Shown here in pieces: positions 52,829 through 60,910 of a stretch of 64,000 nucleotides of DNA. The translations under genes were made by a program, and so were the position numbers. This stretch comes from Actinokineospora auranticolor (lineage in GTDB: Bacteria > Actinomycetota > Actinomycetes > Mycobacteriales > Pseudonocardiaceae): positions 62,001 to 126,000 of the forward strand of contig NZ_PTIX01000013.1 in the NCBI RefSeq assembly GCF_002934265.1. The letters are read 5' to 3'. Below the pieces are notes generated by a model. That model searched no databases and had not been told where the DNA came from. It saw only the letters and a list, made by a program, of their open reading frames with translations. Each line of letters begins with the position of its first letter. Positions within the stretch are counted from its first letter, which is position 1.

Positions 52829-53214
52829 GGCGTCACCTCGACGGTGCCGGTCATGAACGGGTGGATCGTGCACAGGTAGTCGAAGTGGCCCGGGGTGGTG
52901 AAGGTGTAGCGGAAGGTGTCGCCGCTGTTCATGGTCGGCGACTTGAGCGGCCCGCCGCCGTTGCTGGTGACGGTGTGCGGCTCGGTGTCGCCGTTGGTCC
53001 AGGTGACGGTGGTACCCGCCTTGACCGTCACCAGCGGGGGCGCGAACGCGAAGTCCTTGATGGACACCGTGTTCGTGGCGACCGGGGCCGCGGGTGCCGC
53101 CGGCGTGCTCGGCATGTCCATTCCGGACGGTTGGGCCGGTGTCCCGCAGGCGGTCAGGGCCAGCGCGGCGCAGGCCATCAGCGAGAGGCGTTGCGCGGCA
53201 ACCAATGTCTTCAT
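52825..53214 (-). CDS. Cupredoxin lipoprotein (plastocyanin/amicyanin-like)
   Basis: The protein (129 aa) has a lipoprotein signal (ACAALALTACG), a short proline-rich linker and a blue-copper domain. All ligands of a type-1 site are present: histidine in DTEPHTVTSNG and the Cys-x2-His-x2-Met cluster YLCTIHPFMTG. It should carry one electron at the outer face of the membrane. It shares the GTGTAACCC-N10-CCCTTG motif with the sigma gene of the operon, placed so close to the ATG that a leaderless transcript is expected. Confidence 0.9.
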   Translation of the reverse strand: MKTLVAAQRLSLMACAALALTACGTPAQPSGMDMPSTPAAPAAPVATNTVSIKDFAFAPPLVTVKAGTTVTWTNGDTEPHTVTSNGGGPLKSPTMNSGDTFRYTFTTPGHFDYLCTIHPFMTGTVEVTP

Positions 53215-53241
53215 GCCAAGGGGTACGGGAGCGGGTTACAC
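53215..53241 (-). promoter_or_regulatory. Shared ECF-type promoter motif before the cupredoxin gene
   Basis: On the minus strand, GTGTAACCC (53241-53233), ten bases, then CCCTTGGC (53222-53215), immediately before the ATG at 53214. The same arrangement precedes the sigma gene at 54478-54504. Confidence 0.65.
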
Positions 53242-53244
53242 GGG

Positions 53245-53877
53245 TCAGGCGGGCGTCGTCGGGATGAAGACCTCGACCTGACCGCCGGACTCGCGCACCA
53301 GCAGCTTGGGCAGCGGCCGCGGCTGGGCGGGGAGTTGGTGGCGCAGCACCACGCCGTCGACGGCGAACGACGTGCGGTGGCACGGGCAGTCCAGTTCCCG
53401 GGTCGCCGCGGCGAGCTTGAGCTTGCAGCCCAGGTGCGTGCACACCCCGGACACGCCGCGCACCTGTCCGCCCACGCGCTCGACGAAACCCGACAGCACG
53501 CCGACGTCGAACGGGCGCACCCCGCCCTCGGGCAGGTCGCGGCCCGCGACGACCGCGCGCCACTCCCCCGTCTCCGGCACGACAGTCGCGGGGGTCTCGG
53601 CGGTGGGGGCGGTGTCGACGACCAGCCGGTCGACCGCGACCCCGACCGCGGCCGACGCCGCGGCGACGGAGGTGAACTGGACGAACCGCCGCCGCCCCCG
53701 GTCGGCCTCGGGTTCGAGCTCCCGACCCAGCCGAGCGCGCAACGCCTCGACGAACTTCTCGTCGGGCGGGCCTTGGTCGACGCCCGCGGCGCGCAACAGC
53801 ACCTCGGCGCGCTTGTCCGCCGCCTCCTGGTCGCCCACGGGCCCGCGGCGGCGACCGCGGGCGAATCGACCGGACAT
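53245..53877 (-). CDS. Rieske 2Fe-2S protein
   Basis: The protein is 210 aa. A soluble N-terminal region of about 70 residues is followed by one membrane helix (FTSVAAASAAVGVAVDRLVV) and a Rieske domain. The two cluster motifs are CTHLGCKL and CPCHRTSF, giving two cysteines and two histidines for the 2Fe-2S cluster. Such proteins pass electrons in membrane chains. With the neighbouring cupredoxin it could form a short extracytoplasmic electron path. Its ATG overlaps the sigma gene's stop by one base (TGATG). Confidence 0.85.
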   Translation of the reverse strand: MSGRFARGRRRGPVGDQEAADKRAEVLLRAAGVDQGPPDEKFVEALRARLGRELEPEADRGRRRFVQFTSVAAASAAVGVAVDRLVVDTAPTAETPATVVPETGEWRAVVAGRDLPEGGVRPFDVGVLSGFVERVGGQVRGVSGVCTHLGCKLKLAAATRELDCPCHRTSFAVDGVVLRHQLPAQPRPLPKLLVRESGGQVEVFIPTTPA

Positions 53878-54446
53878 CACGTCTCCACTCCGCCCGCGAC
53901 CTCGCCCGCTCGCCGGACCGCCCGGTGCTGCAACACCTTCGCGTTCGCCACCGTCACACCCAACCGCGCCGCGACCTCCTTGAGCGAGCAGCCTTGCAGG
54001 AACCGCAGCCGCAGCACCAGCGCGTACCGCTCGGGGAGCGCGGCGAGGATGCGCTCGGCCCGCTCGCCCGCGCGGGCGTCGACCAGGTCGGGCACCGCCT
54101 CGGCCACGTCCCGCTCGTCGTCGAAGGTGGTGATCTCCCGGCCCAGCGTCCGGCGCCAGTGCTCGGCCAGCACCGTCCGCGACGTGGCCACCAGGTACGT
54201 CCGCACCTCGCCGACACTGGCCGACAACCGCAACGGCCGCAACGCGCGCAGGAACACCTCCCCGGTCAGGTCCTCCGCGTCGGCCCGGTTGCCGACCCGG
54301 GAGAAGATCAGCCGGAACACCCGGTCGACGTTGTCCCGGTACACCGACTCCCAGTCCGGGTACGGCTCGGCGGACACCACCCGCAGCCGCGCCCGACCCC
54401 CGTCCGAACCGCCTGGCCCCCGCCGGGCGGGCAAGCGCCGCCCCAT
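53877..54446 (-). CDS. ECF sigma factor of the Rieske/cupredoxin operon
   Basis: The protein (189 aa) has region 2 (WESVYRDNVDRVFRLIFSRV, ADAEDLTGEVFLRALRPLRL, VRTYLVATSRTVLAEHWRRT) and region 4 (ALPERYALVLRLRFLQGCSL and VAARLGVTVANAKVLQHRAV). The region-4 helix with NAKVLQHRA is typical of ECF factors coupled to redox or stress operons. ATG at 54446 follows a GGGGAG site; a longer start at 54482 is possible. It is the first gene of a five-gene operon. No anti-sigma gene is visible, so the Rieske protein's cytoplasmic N-terminus might play that part. Confidence 0.8.
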   Translation of the reverse strand: MGRRLPARRGPGGSDGGRARLRVVSAEPYPDWESVYRDNVDRVFRLIFSRVGNRADAEDLTGEVFLRALRPLRLSASVGEVRTYLVATSRTVLAEHWRRTLGREITTFDDERDVAEAVPDLVDARAGERAERILAALPERYALVLRLRFLQGCSLKEVAARLGVTVANAKVLQHRAVRRAGEVAGGVET

Positions 54447-54477
54447 CCCGCTCCCCTCTCCCCGGTGGACTCCCTCC

Positions 54478-54504
54478 GGCAAGGGATAGGGGCAAGGGTT
54501 ACAC
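54478..54504 (-). promoter_or_regulatory. Shared ECF-type promoter motif before the sigma gene
   Basis: On the minus strand, GTGTAACCC (54504-54496), ten bases, then CCCTTGCC (54485-54478). It is nearly identical in sequence and spacing to the motif before the cupredoxin gene, which supports autoregulation. Confidence 0.65.
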
Positions 54505-54552
54505 CGGCGGGTCGAGACCAGGCGGGCAAGGCGGATACCCGCGCGACGAGCC

Positions 54553-54819
54553 CTATTCCGAGGGCTCGTCCGCGGACAGCAGCGCCGCGCTGAGGCCCGC
54601 GCTCGCGCCGATCACCTCGATCCCGGCGATCCTGCCGTCCGCGTCGAGGTCGAAGACGACGTCGAACGCCCCAGGCGGGTTCTGGACCAAGACCTGGCGG
54701 AGGTACGGTCCCTCGCCACCGGAACCGGACAGATCGAGATAGCTCGCGTCGGCCACCGGGTCGTAGGTGAACGGGACGAGCTTCGCCACCATCCCGTCGT
54801 CAGGCACCGCGTCCGCCAC
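54553..54819 (-). CDS. DUF2283-like small protein
   Basis: The protein (88 aa) has the DUF2283 pattern TYDPVADASYLDLSG, then a strand pair and DVVFDLDADGRIAGIEVIGA. Family members are short and of unknown function, often near mobile or toxin-antitoxin loci. No partner is seen here. The start is GTG at 54819. Confidence 0.75.
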   Translation of the reverse strand: MADAVPDDGMVAKLVPFTYDPVADASYLDLSGSGGEGPYLRQVLVQNPPGAFDVVFDLDADGRIAGIEVIGASAGLSAALLSADEPSE

Positions 54820-54901
54820 GGATCAACCCCCTCGATCTCGACTCGCGGCGAAGGCTAGTGCCGCGAAGCTCCGCCACGAACCGAATTCCCGAGCGCGGGC
54901 G

Positions 54902-55831
54902 TCACATCCCCGATCCGGGGCGCGCGGCGGCGATCGTGTCGCGGAAGGCGCGGTCGAGGTCGCCGCCCGGGACGCCCAGGGCTCGGCACGGTGACTCGTC
55001 CAGGTACAGCTCCGACATCAGCAGATCGGGCACCCAGGTCGCGCCAAGGCCGGGTTCGCGGCCCGCCAGGCGGTAGCGCAGGCCGGTGGCGCGCAGTACC
55101 GCGCGCAGCACGGCGGGTGGGAGGCGGCGCACGGTCGGCGATCCGCGCCTGCCCGCCGCGACGGCGAGGCGGGCGACCAGGTCCCGCCACGTGAGGTTCG
55201 CGTCCACCACCGGGTACGGGCCCTCCGCCGCGCGCTCGAGGGCGGCGACGGCGGCTCGACCGACGGTCGTCGCCGAGACGACGGCCGTGCCCCCGGGGTG
55301 GGCCACCAGCGGCAACCGGGACCGCAGCCACGGGACGGCGGGCGCCCACATCGAGCGGCGGCCGTCGGCCGAACCGAACACCAGCGGGATCTCCAGCACC
55401 GCGCCCGAGTACCGCGCCGCGAGGTCGATCTGGCCCAACCGGCTGCGGACGTACGGGTGGTGCTCGGCGAGCCGCCAGTCCGGGTGGGCGCGGTGCAGTG
55501 CCGTGAAGTAGGAACCGCAGATGACCACCCGGCGGCACTCGGCCACCCGCGCCGCCACCAGGAAGCGGCGCAGGGGCTCGACGTTGGCGTCGTGGTAGAA
55601 GCGGTCGGCCGGGGCTCGGGGGATCTCGCGGTCGTCGGCGCCGGTGGCCCAGACCACCCCGTCGACCCCGTCGAGCCTCGGGGCCCACTCGCTCACGGAC
55701 AGTCGCCGGACGTCACCGGGAACCGACGCATTCCCGCGCGCCAGGGTGTCCGCCTCGTGACCGCGCCTCCCCAACTCCGCGACGACGTGCTGCCCGAGCA
55801 AACCGGTGCCACCCACAACGAGTACGCGCAT
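54902..55831 (-). CDS. NAD-dependent epimerase/dehydratase-like protein (atypical SDR)
   Basis: The protein (309 aa) starts with the Rossmann motif MRVLVVGGTGLLGQHVVAEL. It has DGVDGVVWATGADDREI, VVICGSYFTAL and the extended-SDR-like RSRLGQIDLAARYSGAVLEI region. The YxxxK catalytic pair of classical SDRs is not clear, so it may be an atypical member binding NAD(P) without dehydrogenase activity. ATG at 55831 lies directly before the motif. No operon partner is evident. Confidence 0.75.
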   Translation of the reverse strand: MRVLVVGGTGLLGQHVVAELGRRGHEADTLARGNASVPGDVRRLSVSEWAPRLDGVDGVVWATGADDREIPRAPADRFYHDANVEPLRRFLVAARVAECRRVVICGSYFTALHRAHPDWRLAEHHPYVRSRLGQIDLAARYSGAVLEIPLVFGSADGRRSMWAPAVPWLRSRLPLVAHPGGTAVVSATTVGRAAVAALERAAEGPYPVVDANLTWRDLVARLAVAAGRRGSPTVRRLPPAVLRAVLRATGLRYRLAGREPGLGATWVPDLLMSELYLDESPCRALGVPGGDLDRAFRDTIAAARPGSGM

Positions 55832-56093
55832 CGTCACCCGCCCACTCTCACAGCGGTTCGCGGCGCGGGCAATCCGCCGGACGATGATGTCGAACCGGAC
55901 TATGTGGACATCGACCCCGGGTGTGAACGGGCAGTCGAGATGCCCGAAGAGGCACACTTCGGTCGCGGGAATATCCGCCATTCAACGATCTGCCGAAGTG
56001 AACCCGTTGTCCCACAACAGATCCAGCACCTCATACGACCGAATGGCGCCCGAGGTTGCCCGGTGTGGGCTGATCGACGACAGCCATCCACAG
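55832..56093. other. Intergenic region upstream of the SigL-type promoter
   Basis: The 333-base gap between the epimerase-like gene and the SigL-like gene contains no recognised gene. Its right part holds the promoter at 56094-56121. Confidence 0.4.
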
Positions 56094-56121
56094 TGAACCC
56101 GAGGCGTCTTATATCCGTGTC
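56094..56121 (+). promoter_or_regulatory. SigL-type promoter of the sigma operon
   Basis: TGAACC (56094-56099), 16 bases, CGTGTC (56116-56121). It matches the known mycobacterial SigL consensus (TGAACC, 16-18 bases, CGTgtr) and sits 43 bases before the start of a SigL-like gene, so autoregulation is likely. Confidence 0.75.
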
Positions 56122-56164
56122 AGCAGTGAGGTTGACGCAACGGTGACGGACTGGGGAGTCGGAG

Positions 56165-56707
56165 ATGGTGCGGCTGTTCGCCTCCGCCAGGACCGCGAGA
56201 GCGGACGAGGCGCTGGTCCGCGCGCTGCACGGGGAACACGGCCCGTCACTGCTCGCCTACGCCACGCGGCTCACCGGTGACCGCGCGGCGGCGGAGGACG
56301 TGGTCCAGGAGGCCTTCGTGCGGGCGTGGCGCAACGCGGGCGCCCTGGCCGCGGCGCCGGACACGGTGCGTGCCTGGCTGTTCACCGTGGCCCGCAACCT
56401 CGTCGTCGACCGGGCCCGCGCGCTCGCCGCCCGACCCGCCGAGGTGACCGAACTCGCCCCCGCCGACCCGGTCCTGCACGACCACGCCCAGCGCGTGGTC
56501 GACTCGATGAGCGTGCTCGCGGCCATCGACCGGCTCTCGGCGGACCACCGCCGCGTGCTGGTCGAGATCTACTTCCACGACCGCAGCGTCGCCGACGCCG
56601 CGCGGGCACTGGGGGTCGCGCCGGGCACCGTCAAGTCACGCTCGCACTACGCGGTCCGGGCGTTGCGCGCGGTGCTGGCGGGCCAACCCGAGTGGGCGGC
56701 GACGTGA
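56165..56707 (+). CDS. sigL: ECF sigma factor, SigL-like
   Basis: The protein (180 aa) has region 2 (LLAYATRLTGDRAAAEDVVQ, EAFVRAWRN, RAWLFTVARNLVVDRARALA) and region 4 (IDRLSADHRRVLVEIYFHDR and GVAPGTVKSRSHYAVRALRA). These follow mycobacterial SigL closely. SigL regulates envelope and polyketide genes and is held by a membrane anti-sigma factor. GGAG precedes the ATG. The next gene overlaps by four bases and is the likely membrane partner, although it lacks the zinc-binding H-x3-C-x2-C motif. Confidence 0.8.
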   Translation: MVRLFASARTARADEALVRALHGEHGPSLLAYATRLTGDRAAAEDVVQEAFVRAWRNAGALAAAPDTVRAWLFTVARNLVVDRARALAARPAEVTELAPADPVLHDHAQRVVDSMSVLAAIDRLSADHRRVLVEIYFHDRSVADAARALGVAPGTVKSRSHYAVRALRAVLAGQPEWAAT

Positions 56708-57258
56708 GCGCGCCGCGCGACGGCGAGGAGCCGCGCGCCGACGACCTCCTCTGGCAGCGGACGCTGCGGCAGATCCGCGCGGAGGCCGCCGCCCGTCGCA
56801 CCCGGAACCTGGCGGTGGCCGCCGCGGTCGTGGTGCTGGCGGGTGTCGCCGTGCTCGTGAGCCGGGTGGGCGGCGCGCCCGTCGAGGCGCGGCGGACACC
56901 GGTTCCCGAGTACGCGACCTCCGCCCCGGCGGTCGGGGACCTCGCGGTCCGCTCGACCACGTGGACGATCGTCCCGTCGAGAACTCCGGGCGCCACCACG
57001 AAGCCCGTCACCACCGCGCAGGCACCCACCGGGAGACCGGTGTCGGAGGTACGCGCGGAAGCCACCGCCACTCCCGTTCAGGGCGATTCGGGAGTGGGGG
57101 TGCGCGTGTCCGGGGTGGTGCCCGGCACGCCAAGCCGGTTGTCCGTCGTCGGACCCGACGACAACCGGTCCGAGGCCGCGCGGTGGGTGTCTTCCACGGC
57201 CACCGCGCGGCCCTCGGGTCCCGCCTGCCCCGCATCGTCCACTTCGGAGGGACCGTGA
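56704..57258 (+). CDS. Single-pass membrane protein coupled to the SigL-like gene
   Basis: The protein (184 aa) has a cytoplasmic N-terminus of about 35 residues (DDLLWQRTLRQIRAEAAARR), one membrane helix (LAVAAAVVVLAGVAVLVSRV) and a disordered threonine-, proline- and valine-rich outer part. Its GTG overlaps the sigma stop codon (GTGA). An anti-sigma role is suggested by position, but no anti-sigma zinc motif is present. Confidence 0.65.
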   Translation: MSAPRDGEEPRADDLLWQRTLRQIRAEAAARRTRNLAVAAAVVVLAGVAVLVSRVGGAPVEARRTPVPEYATSAPAVGDLAVRSTTWTIVPSRTPGATTKPVTTAQAPTGRPVSEVRAEATATPVQGDSGVGVRVSGVVPGTPSRLSVVGPDDNRSEAARWVSSTATARPSGPACPASSTSEGP

Positions 57259-57287
57259 CGGCACCCGCCCACCGACCGAGGAGAACC

Positions 57288-57644
57288 GTGAGCACCCCGG
57301 AACATCCCGACAGCCCGCTGGCGCGGGCCCCCGGCGACGGCACGGCGATGCGCGCGGCGATCACCGGCGTCGTCAAGCTGATCGACCACGTCCGCGCCGA
57401 CCGGACCGCCATCGACCCGGGGTCCGGCGCCCGGCTGCTGGTCGCGCTGCGCGAACTGCGGGACGAGGCCGTCGGCTGGCAGACCCGCGCCGTCCCGGTG
57501 GGCGCCGACGACGCGGGTCGCCGCGCGGAGAACGACGACCTGACCTTCGCGGTCGTGCTCGACGGTTACGTCGACGCGCTGGGCACCGCGATCGACACGG
57601 TGTCCGCGGCGATGGCCGCCCACCGGAGCGCGGGCCCGCGCTGA
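57288..57644 (+). CDS. Small helical protein of the SigL-like operon
   Basis: The protein (118 aa) is mostly helical (MRAAITGVVKLIDHVRADRT; GYVDALGTAIDTVSAAMAAH) and without recognised motifs. GTG at 57288 has AGGAG four bases upstream. A GTG at 57255, with GGAGG and a stop-codon overlap with the previous gene, is an equally good alternative and would give 129 aa. Two hairpins follow the stop codon. Confidence 0.55.
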   Translation: MSTPEHPDSPLARAPGDGTAMRAAITGVVKLIDHVRADRTAIDPGSGARLLVALRELRDEAVGWQTRAVPVGADDAGRRAENDDLTFAVVLDGYVDALGTAIDTVSAAMAAHRSAGPR

Positions 57645-57735
57645 GCGCCCCGCACCCCGACCACGGGGCGACGCCCTCGCCGCCCCCTCCCCGCCGAACC
57701 GGGGGAGGACGACGAAGTCGCCCCCCGGCAAGGCT

Positions 57736-57763
57736 CCGGGACGGATAGCCCCATCCGTCCCGG
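57736..57763. terminator. Bidirectional hairpin terminator
   Basis: CCGGGACGGAT / ATCCGTCCCGG is a perfect 11-bp stem with a 6-base loop, between the convergent genes ending at 57644 and 57820. Confidence 0.7.
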
Positions 57764-57765
57764 TC

Positions 57766-57809
57766 GGCGCGGCCGTCGCGGCACTCCCCCCTTCCGCGGC
57801 GGCCGCGCC
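57766..57809. terminator. Second hairpin of the same terminator region
   Basis: GGCGCGGCCGTCGCGG pairs with CCGCGGCGGCCGCGCC (one G-U) around a 12-base loop, directly after the first hairpin. Confidence 0.55.
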
Positions 57810-57819
57810 CCTTTCGACG

Positions 57820-58203
57820 TCAGGGGAACTCGATGACGAACGGGATCGAGTCGGGCCCGCACAACGGGTGGTCGATCGGGAGGTGTTCGACGTGCTGGTG
57901 GTGGTTGTCGAGCGCCTCCTGGGCGACGTGCTCGAACGTGGCCGCGATGGTGTCGAACGCCCACGGCCCACCGGTGAAGCGGACGACCCGGCGGTCGGCG
58001 GACTCGCTCACCACCAGGGGCCCGTCGGTGACGGCGTGTTCGAGGCGGTCCACGACGTAGTCGTACGGATCCGGGTCTCCCGACGCGAGATCGAGGCTTC
58101 CGCTCGCGGTCCGCAGGTGCCCACCGAGCCACTCCAGCGCCGCTCGGGAACCCGAGATCGACAGGAACGGTGCCGACGCCTCCCCGACAACCCGAATCTC
58201 CAC
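57820..58203 (-). CDS. Hypothetical protein, possibly Imm32-like
   Basis: The protein (127 aa) is strand-rich at the start (VEIRVVGEASAPFLSISGSR) and ends in HVEHLPIDHPLCGPDSIPFVI. The hydrophobic-Pro-h-x-h-ending pattern reminds of Imm32-type immunity proteins, but this is weak. GTG at 58203 has a purine-rich site; a TTG further up is less likely. No toxin gene is adjacent. Confidence 0.5.
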   Translation of the reverse strand: MEIRVVGEASAPFLSISGSRAALEWLGGHLRTASGSLDLASGDPDPYDYVVDRLEHAVTDGPLVVSESADRRVVRFTGGPWAFDTIAATFEHVAQEALDNHHQHVEHLPIDHPLCGPDSIPFVIEFP

Positions 58204-58270
58204 CGGACCCCCTCGCAAAACCGGGCGATTCCCCCGTAAAACAGTCAGTACAGGACCGGACGTCGACAGC

Positions 58271-59401
58271 TCACCGCGACCGCACGTAGTCGTTGAACAT
58301 GTCGATCATGGCCTGGGGCACGTCGTCGCCGAACAGGCTCGCCAGGATGACGGCGTCCTCGACGGGCGTCGCGAGGCGGGTGAACATGGCCCGCTCGTGC
58401 TCGGTGATGGCGGCCTCGACGTCGCCGGGGTGGGCGGCCACGGCCGCGCCGAGTTCCGCGCCGTCGAGCATGGCCAGGTTGGCGCCCTCGCCGTCCGGGA
58501 CCGCGAGGTGGGCGGCGTCACCGACGAGGGTCACCCCCGGCACCCGGTTCCACCGGTGGCGGGCGGGCAACGCGTAGCTCGGCCGCCACAGCGGCGCCGT
58601 GTCGGCGTCGGTGATCAGCGCGGTCAGCTCCGGCGCCCACCCGTCGAACTCCCCCGCCACGCGCGCGGCGGCCTCGGCGGGGTCGGTGAAGTCGATGGCC
58701 TCGAACCACTCCAGCGGGCGGTCGAGCGAGATGTAGGCGTGCAGGGTGTCGCCGCGTTCGCGGTGGACGTGGATCCCCTTGTCCGGCGCGGGAACCATCA
58801 GCGACCCACCCCCGACCACCTTCGCGGCCAGGGGATGCCGCGTGTCGGCGGCGAAGAGGTACGTCTCGACGAACGAGGTACCGGAGTACTCGGGCGCAGC
58901 GGGCGAGAGCAGGGGGCGGACCCGCGACCAGGCGCCGTCCGCGCCGACGAGCAGGTTCGTGGTGGCGGTGGTGCCGTCGGCGAAGGTCACCTCGTGGCGA
59001 CCGCCGCCCAGCGGGTTCGCGCCGGTGACTTTGCGCCCCCAGCGGACCGTGCCGTCGGGGAGGGAGTCGAGCAGCATCCGCCGCAGTTCACCGCGCTGCA
59101 CCTCGGGACGCCCACCGGTGCCGTCGTCGGCCTTGTCGAGCAGCAAGGTCCCGTCCTGCTGAAGAACCCGCATGGCTTGGCGGCCATCGAGGATGAGGCC
59201 ACGGAACTCGTCCATCAATCCGGCCGCGGCCACGGCGAGTTGACCGTTGTAGTCGTGGATGTCGAGCATCCCACCCTGCGCACGCGCGGACGGGGACTCC
59301 TCGGCCTCGTACACCGCGGCCGGGATGCCGTGCACGCACAGCACTCGGGCCAGCGTGAGGCCGCCGAGCCCAGCGCCGATGATCGTAACGGGTTCGCGCA
59401 T
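58271..59401 (-). CDS. FAD-dependent monooxygenase, TetX-like
   Basis: The protein is 376 aa. It has dinucleotide motif GAGLGGLTLARVLCVHGI at the N-terminus, the GGRPEVQRGELRRMLLDSLP segment with the conserved arginines, LLVGADGAWSRVRPLLS and VPGVTLVGDAAHLAVPDGEG. The sequence GGMLDIHDYNGQLAVAAAGL is characteristic of the TetX group, whose founder hydroxylates tetracyclines. Most environmental relatives have other or unknown substrates, so resistance cannot be claimed. ATG at 59401 lies just before the motif. Confidence 0.85.
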   Translation of the reverse strand: MREPVTIIGAGLGGLTLARVLCVHGIPAAVYEAEESPSARAQGGMLDIHDYNGQLAVAAAGLMDEFRGLILDGRQAMRVLQQDGTLLLDKADDGTGGRPEVQRGELRRMLLDSLPDGTVRWGRKVTGANPLGGGRHEVTFADGTTATTNLLVGADGAWSRVRPLLSPAAPEYSGTSFVETYLFAADTRHPLAAKVVGGGSLMVPAPDKGIHVHRERGDTLHAYISLDRPLEWFEAIDFTDPAEAAARVAGEFDGWAPELTALITDADTAPLWRPSYALPARHRWNRVPGVTLVGDAAHLAVPDGEGANLAMLDGAELGAAVAAHPGDVEAAITEHERAMFTRLATPVEDAVILASLFGDDVPQAMIDMFNDYVRSR

Positions 59402-59539
59402 GTCGCCACTCCAGGTTTGGTCGAAGTCGTGAACTCCACCAACCTTGACGCCCACCGCCGGCACCCCGCGCACACGACGCCGGCAGGGCTCTGACAGCCC
59501 CTGTCCGCCACTGTCAGAGCCGCGCCTTACGCACATTTC

Positions 59540-59703
59540 CGTCCATCAAAGACAAGCTCGGCTCCCGATTCCCCGGCGACGACCGGACAACCGCGGCCAA
59601 GCGCCGCGGCGTGAGCCGCCACCAAGTCGCCTCCCGACTCAACACCGCCACCCGCCACCTCGTCGACTACCTGGTGGACGACTCCCTACGGCAAGCGGCC
59701 TGA
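59540..59703 (+). other. Short gene remnant, low support
   Basis: One frame ends in natural-looking helical protein (DKLGSRFPGDDRTTAAKRRG; VSRHQVASRLNTATRHLVDY) with a stop at 59703. There is no good start codon, and it overlaps the 3' end of the glycosyltransferase gene on the other strand. It is probably the tail of a lost gene. Confidence 0.25.
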
Positions 59704-60818
59704 CCGGTAGGGCGCCTGGCCTTGCCGCTGCTCACAGCGATCAGGGCGCAGGCGGCGGTGAGGAGTGCGAGCAGGTAGGCGTTGCCGAAGACGGCCCGCG
59801 GGAGGTCCCAGGCCCGCTCGTCGCCCGCCGGGACCGCGTTGATCGTCCATCCGGTGAAGAGGAAGGCCGTGGCCAAGGCCAGGGTGTGTTTTCGCCGCTG
59901 CCAGAGGAGGCCGATGGCGGGGACGACCCAGACCCAGTGGTGGGTCCAGGAAATCGGGCTGATCAGGAGCGAGCACCCCGCGGTGGCCAGGAGGGCGACG
60001 CGGTCGTCGGGCAGGCGTCGCACCAGCCAGGCGGTTGTGAGGACGAAGGCGGCAGTGGCGCCGATGACCAGGAAGGTCGCTTGTGGACCGTCGGGGAAGG
60101 TGCGCGCGACGAAGGCCTGCCAGGATTGGTTCCCCACCCAGCCCTTCGCGTCGGCGAAGTGGCGGTTGAACATCGCGGTCGTCATGTAGTGGATCGAGTC
60201 CGCGGGTAAGACGAGGAAGCCGAGACCCGTGGCGACGACGAACGCGGCCAGGGCACGAGCAGCGTCGGCGACACGCCTGGTCAACAGCAGGTGGGCGATG
60301 AAGATGAGCGGGATCAGCTTGATGGCGGCCACGATACCGATCGCGACACCGCAGTAGCGCGAGCCTCCGAGGAGGAGTACATCGGCCACCACGGCGGCCA
60401 TCAAGATGAGGTTCACCTGTCCCAATCCGATGCTCTGCCACACCGGTTGCAGCGCGAACGCGGCGATGAGCGGGAGAGGGCTGGTGGTGAAGGGGCGGAG
60501 CGAGACGTGGAGGGCGGGTGCGGCGGCCAGCGAGAGGACACCCCAGCACAGTTGCGGGGGCAGAGCGGAGAACGGGGCGAAAACCATTGCCGCGAAAGGC
60601 GTATAGGTGAAGGGAAGATCCGGCGACCAAGCGGGAATCGCGGATAGGTGGGCGTAGAGGGATTGCCCGTGGAGTACGGCATAACCACCCGCGCGGTACA
60701 CCGCCGAGTCGATGCCCAGCGGGGTGTCGGCAAGCCAGCAGAAGACGGCGAGCGCGGTCGTGACGGCGCCGACGGTGATCGTCGTGGCGTGGACGCGCAG
60801 GGCGGTAGACCAGTCCAT
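59667..60818 (-). CDS. GT87-family membrane glycosyltransferase
   Basis: The protein (383 aa) has about ten membrane helices of the GT87 (DUF2029) pattern: LGIDSAVYRAGGYAVLHGQS with the conserved aspartate after helix 1, DLPFTYTPFAAMVFAPFSAL, and SLLISPISWTHHWVWVVPAI near the C-terminus. GT87 members are polyprenyl-phosphomannose-dependent mannosyltransferases of the actinobacterial envelope. ATG at 60818 fits. It is transcribed alone. Confidence 0.8.
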   Translation of the reverse strand: MDWSTALRVHATTITVGAVTTALAVFCWLADTPLGIDSAVYRAGGYAVLHGQSLYAHLSAIPAWSPDLPFTYTPFAAMVFAPFSALPPQLCWGVLSLAAAPALHVSLRPFTTSPLPLIAAFALQPVWQSIGLGQVNLILMAAVVADVLLLGGSRYCGVAIGIVAAIKLIPLIFIAHLLLTRRVADAARALAAFVVATGLGFLVLPADSIHYMTTAMFNRHFADAKGWVGNQSWQAFVARTFPDGPQATFLVIGATAAFVLTTAWLVRRLPDDRVALLATAGCSLLISPISWTHHWVWVVPAIGLLWQRRKHTLALATAFLFTGWTINAVPAGDERAWDLPRAVFGNAYLLALLTAACALIAVSSGKARRPTGQAACRRESSTR

Positions 60819-60910
60819 GCGGCCACAATGCTCGGCGCGCCTCAGGAAAACATCGCGCGGTGGTGCGCATTCGGCGGGACTACCCCGGTACGCCCACCCC
60901 TACCCCGGTA

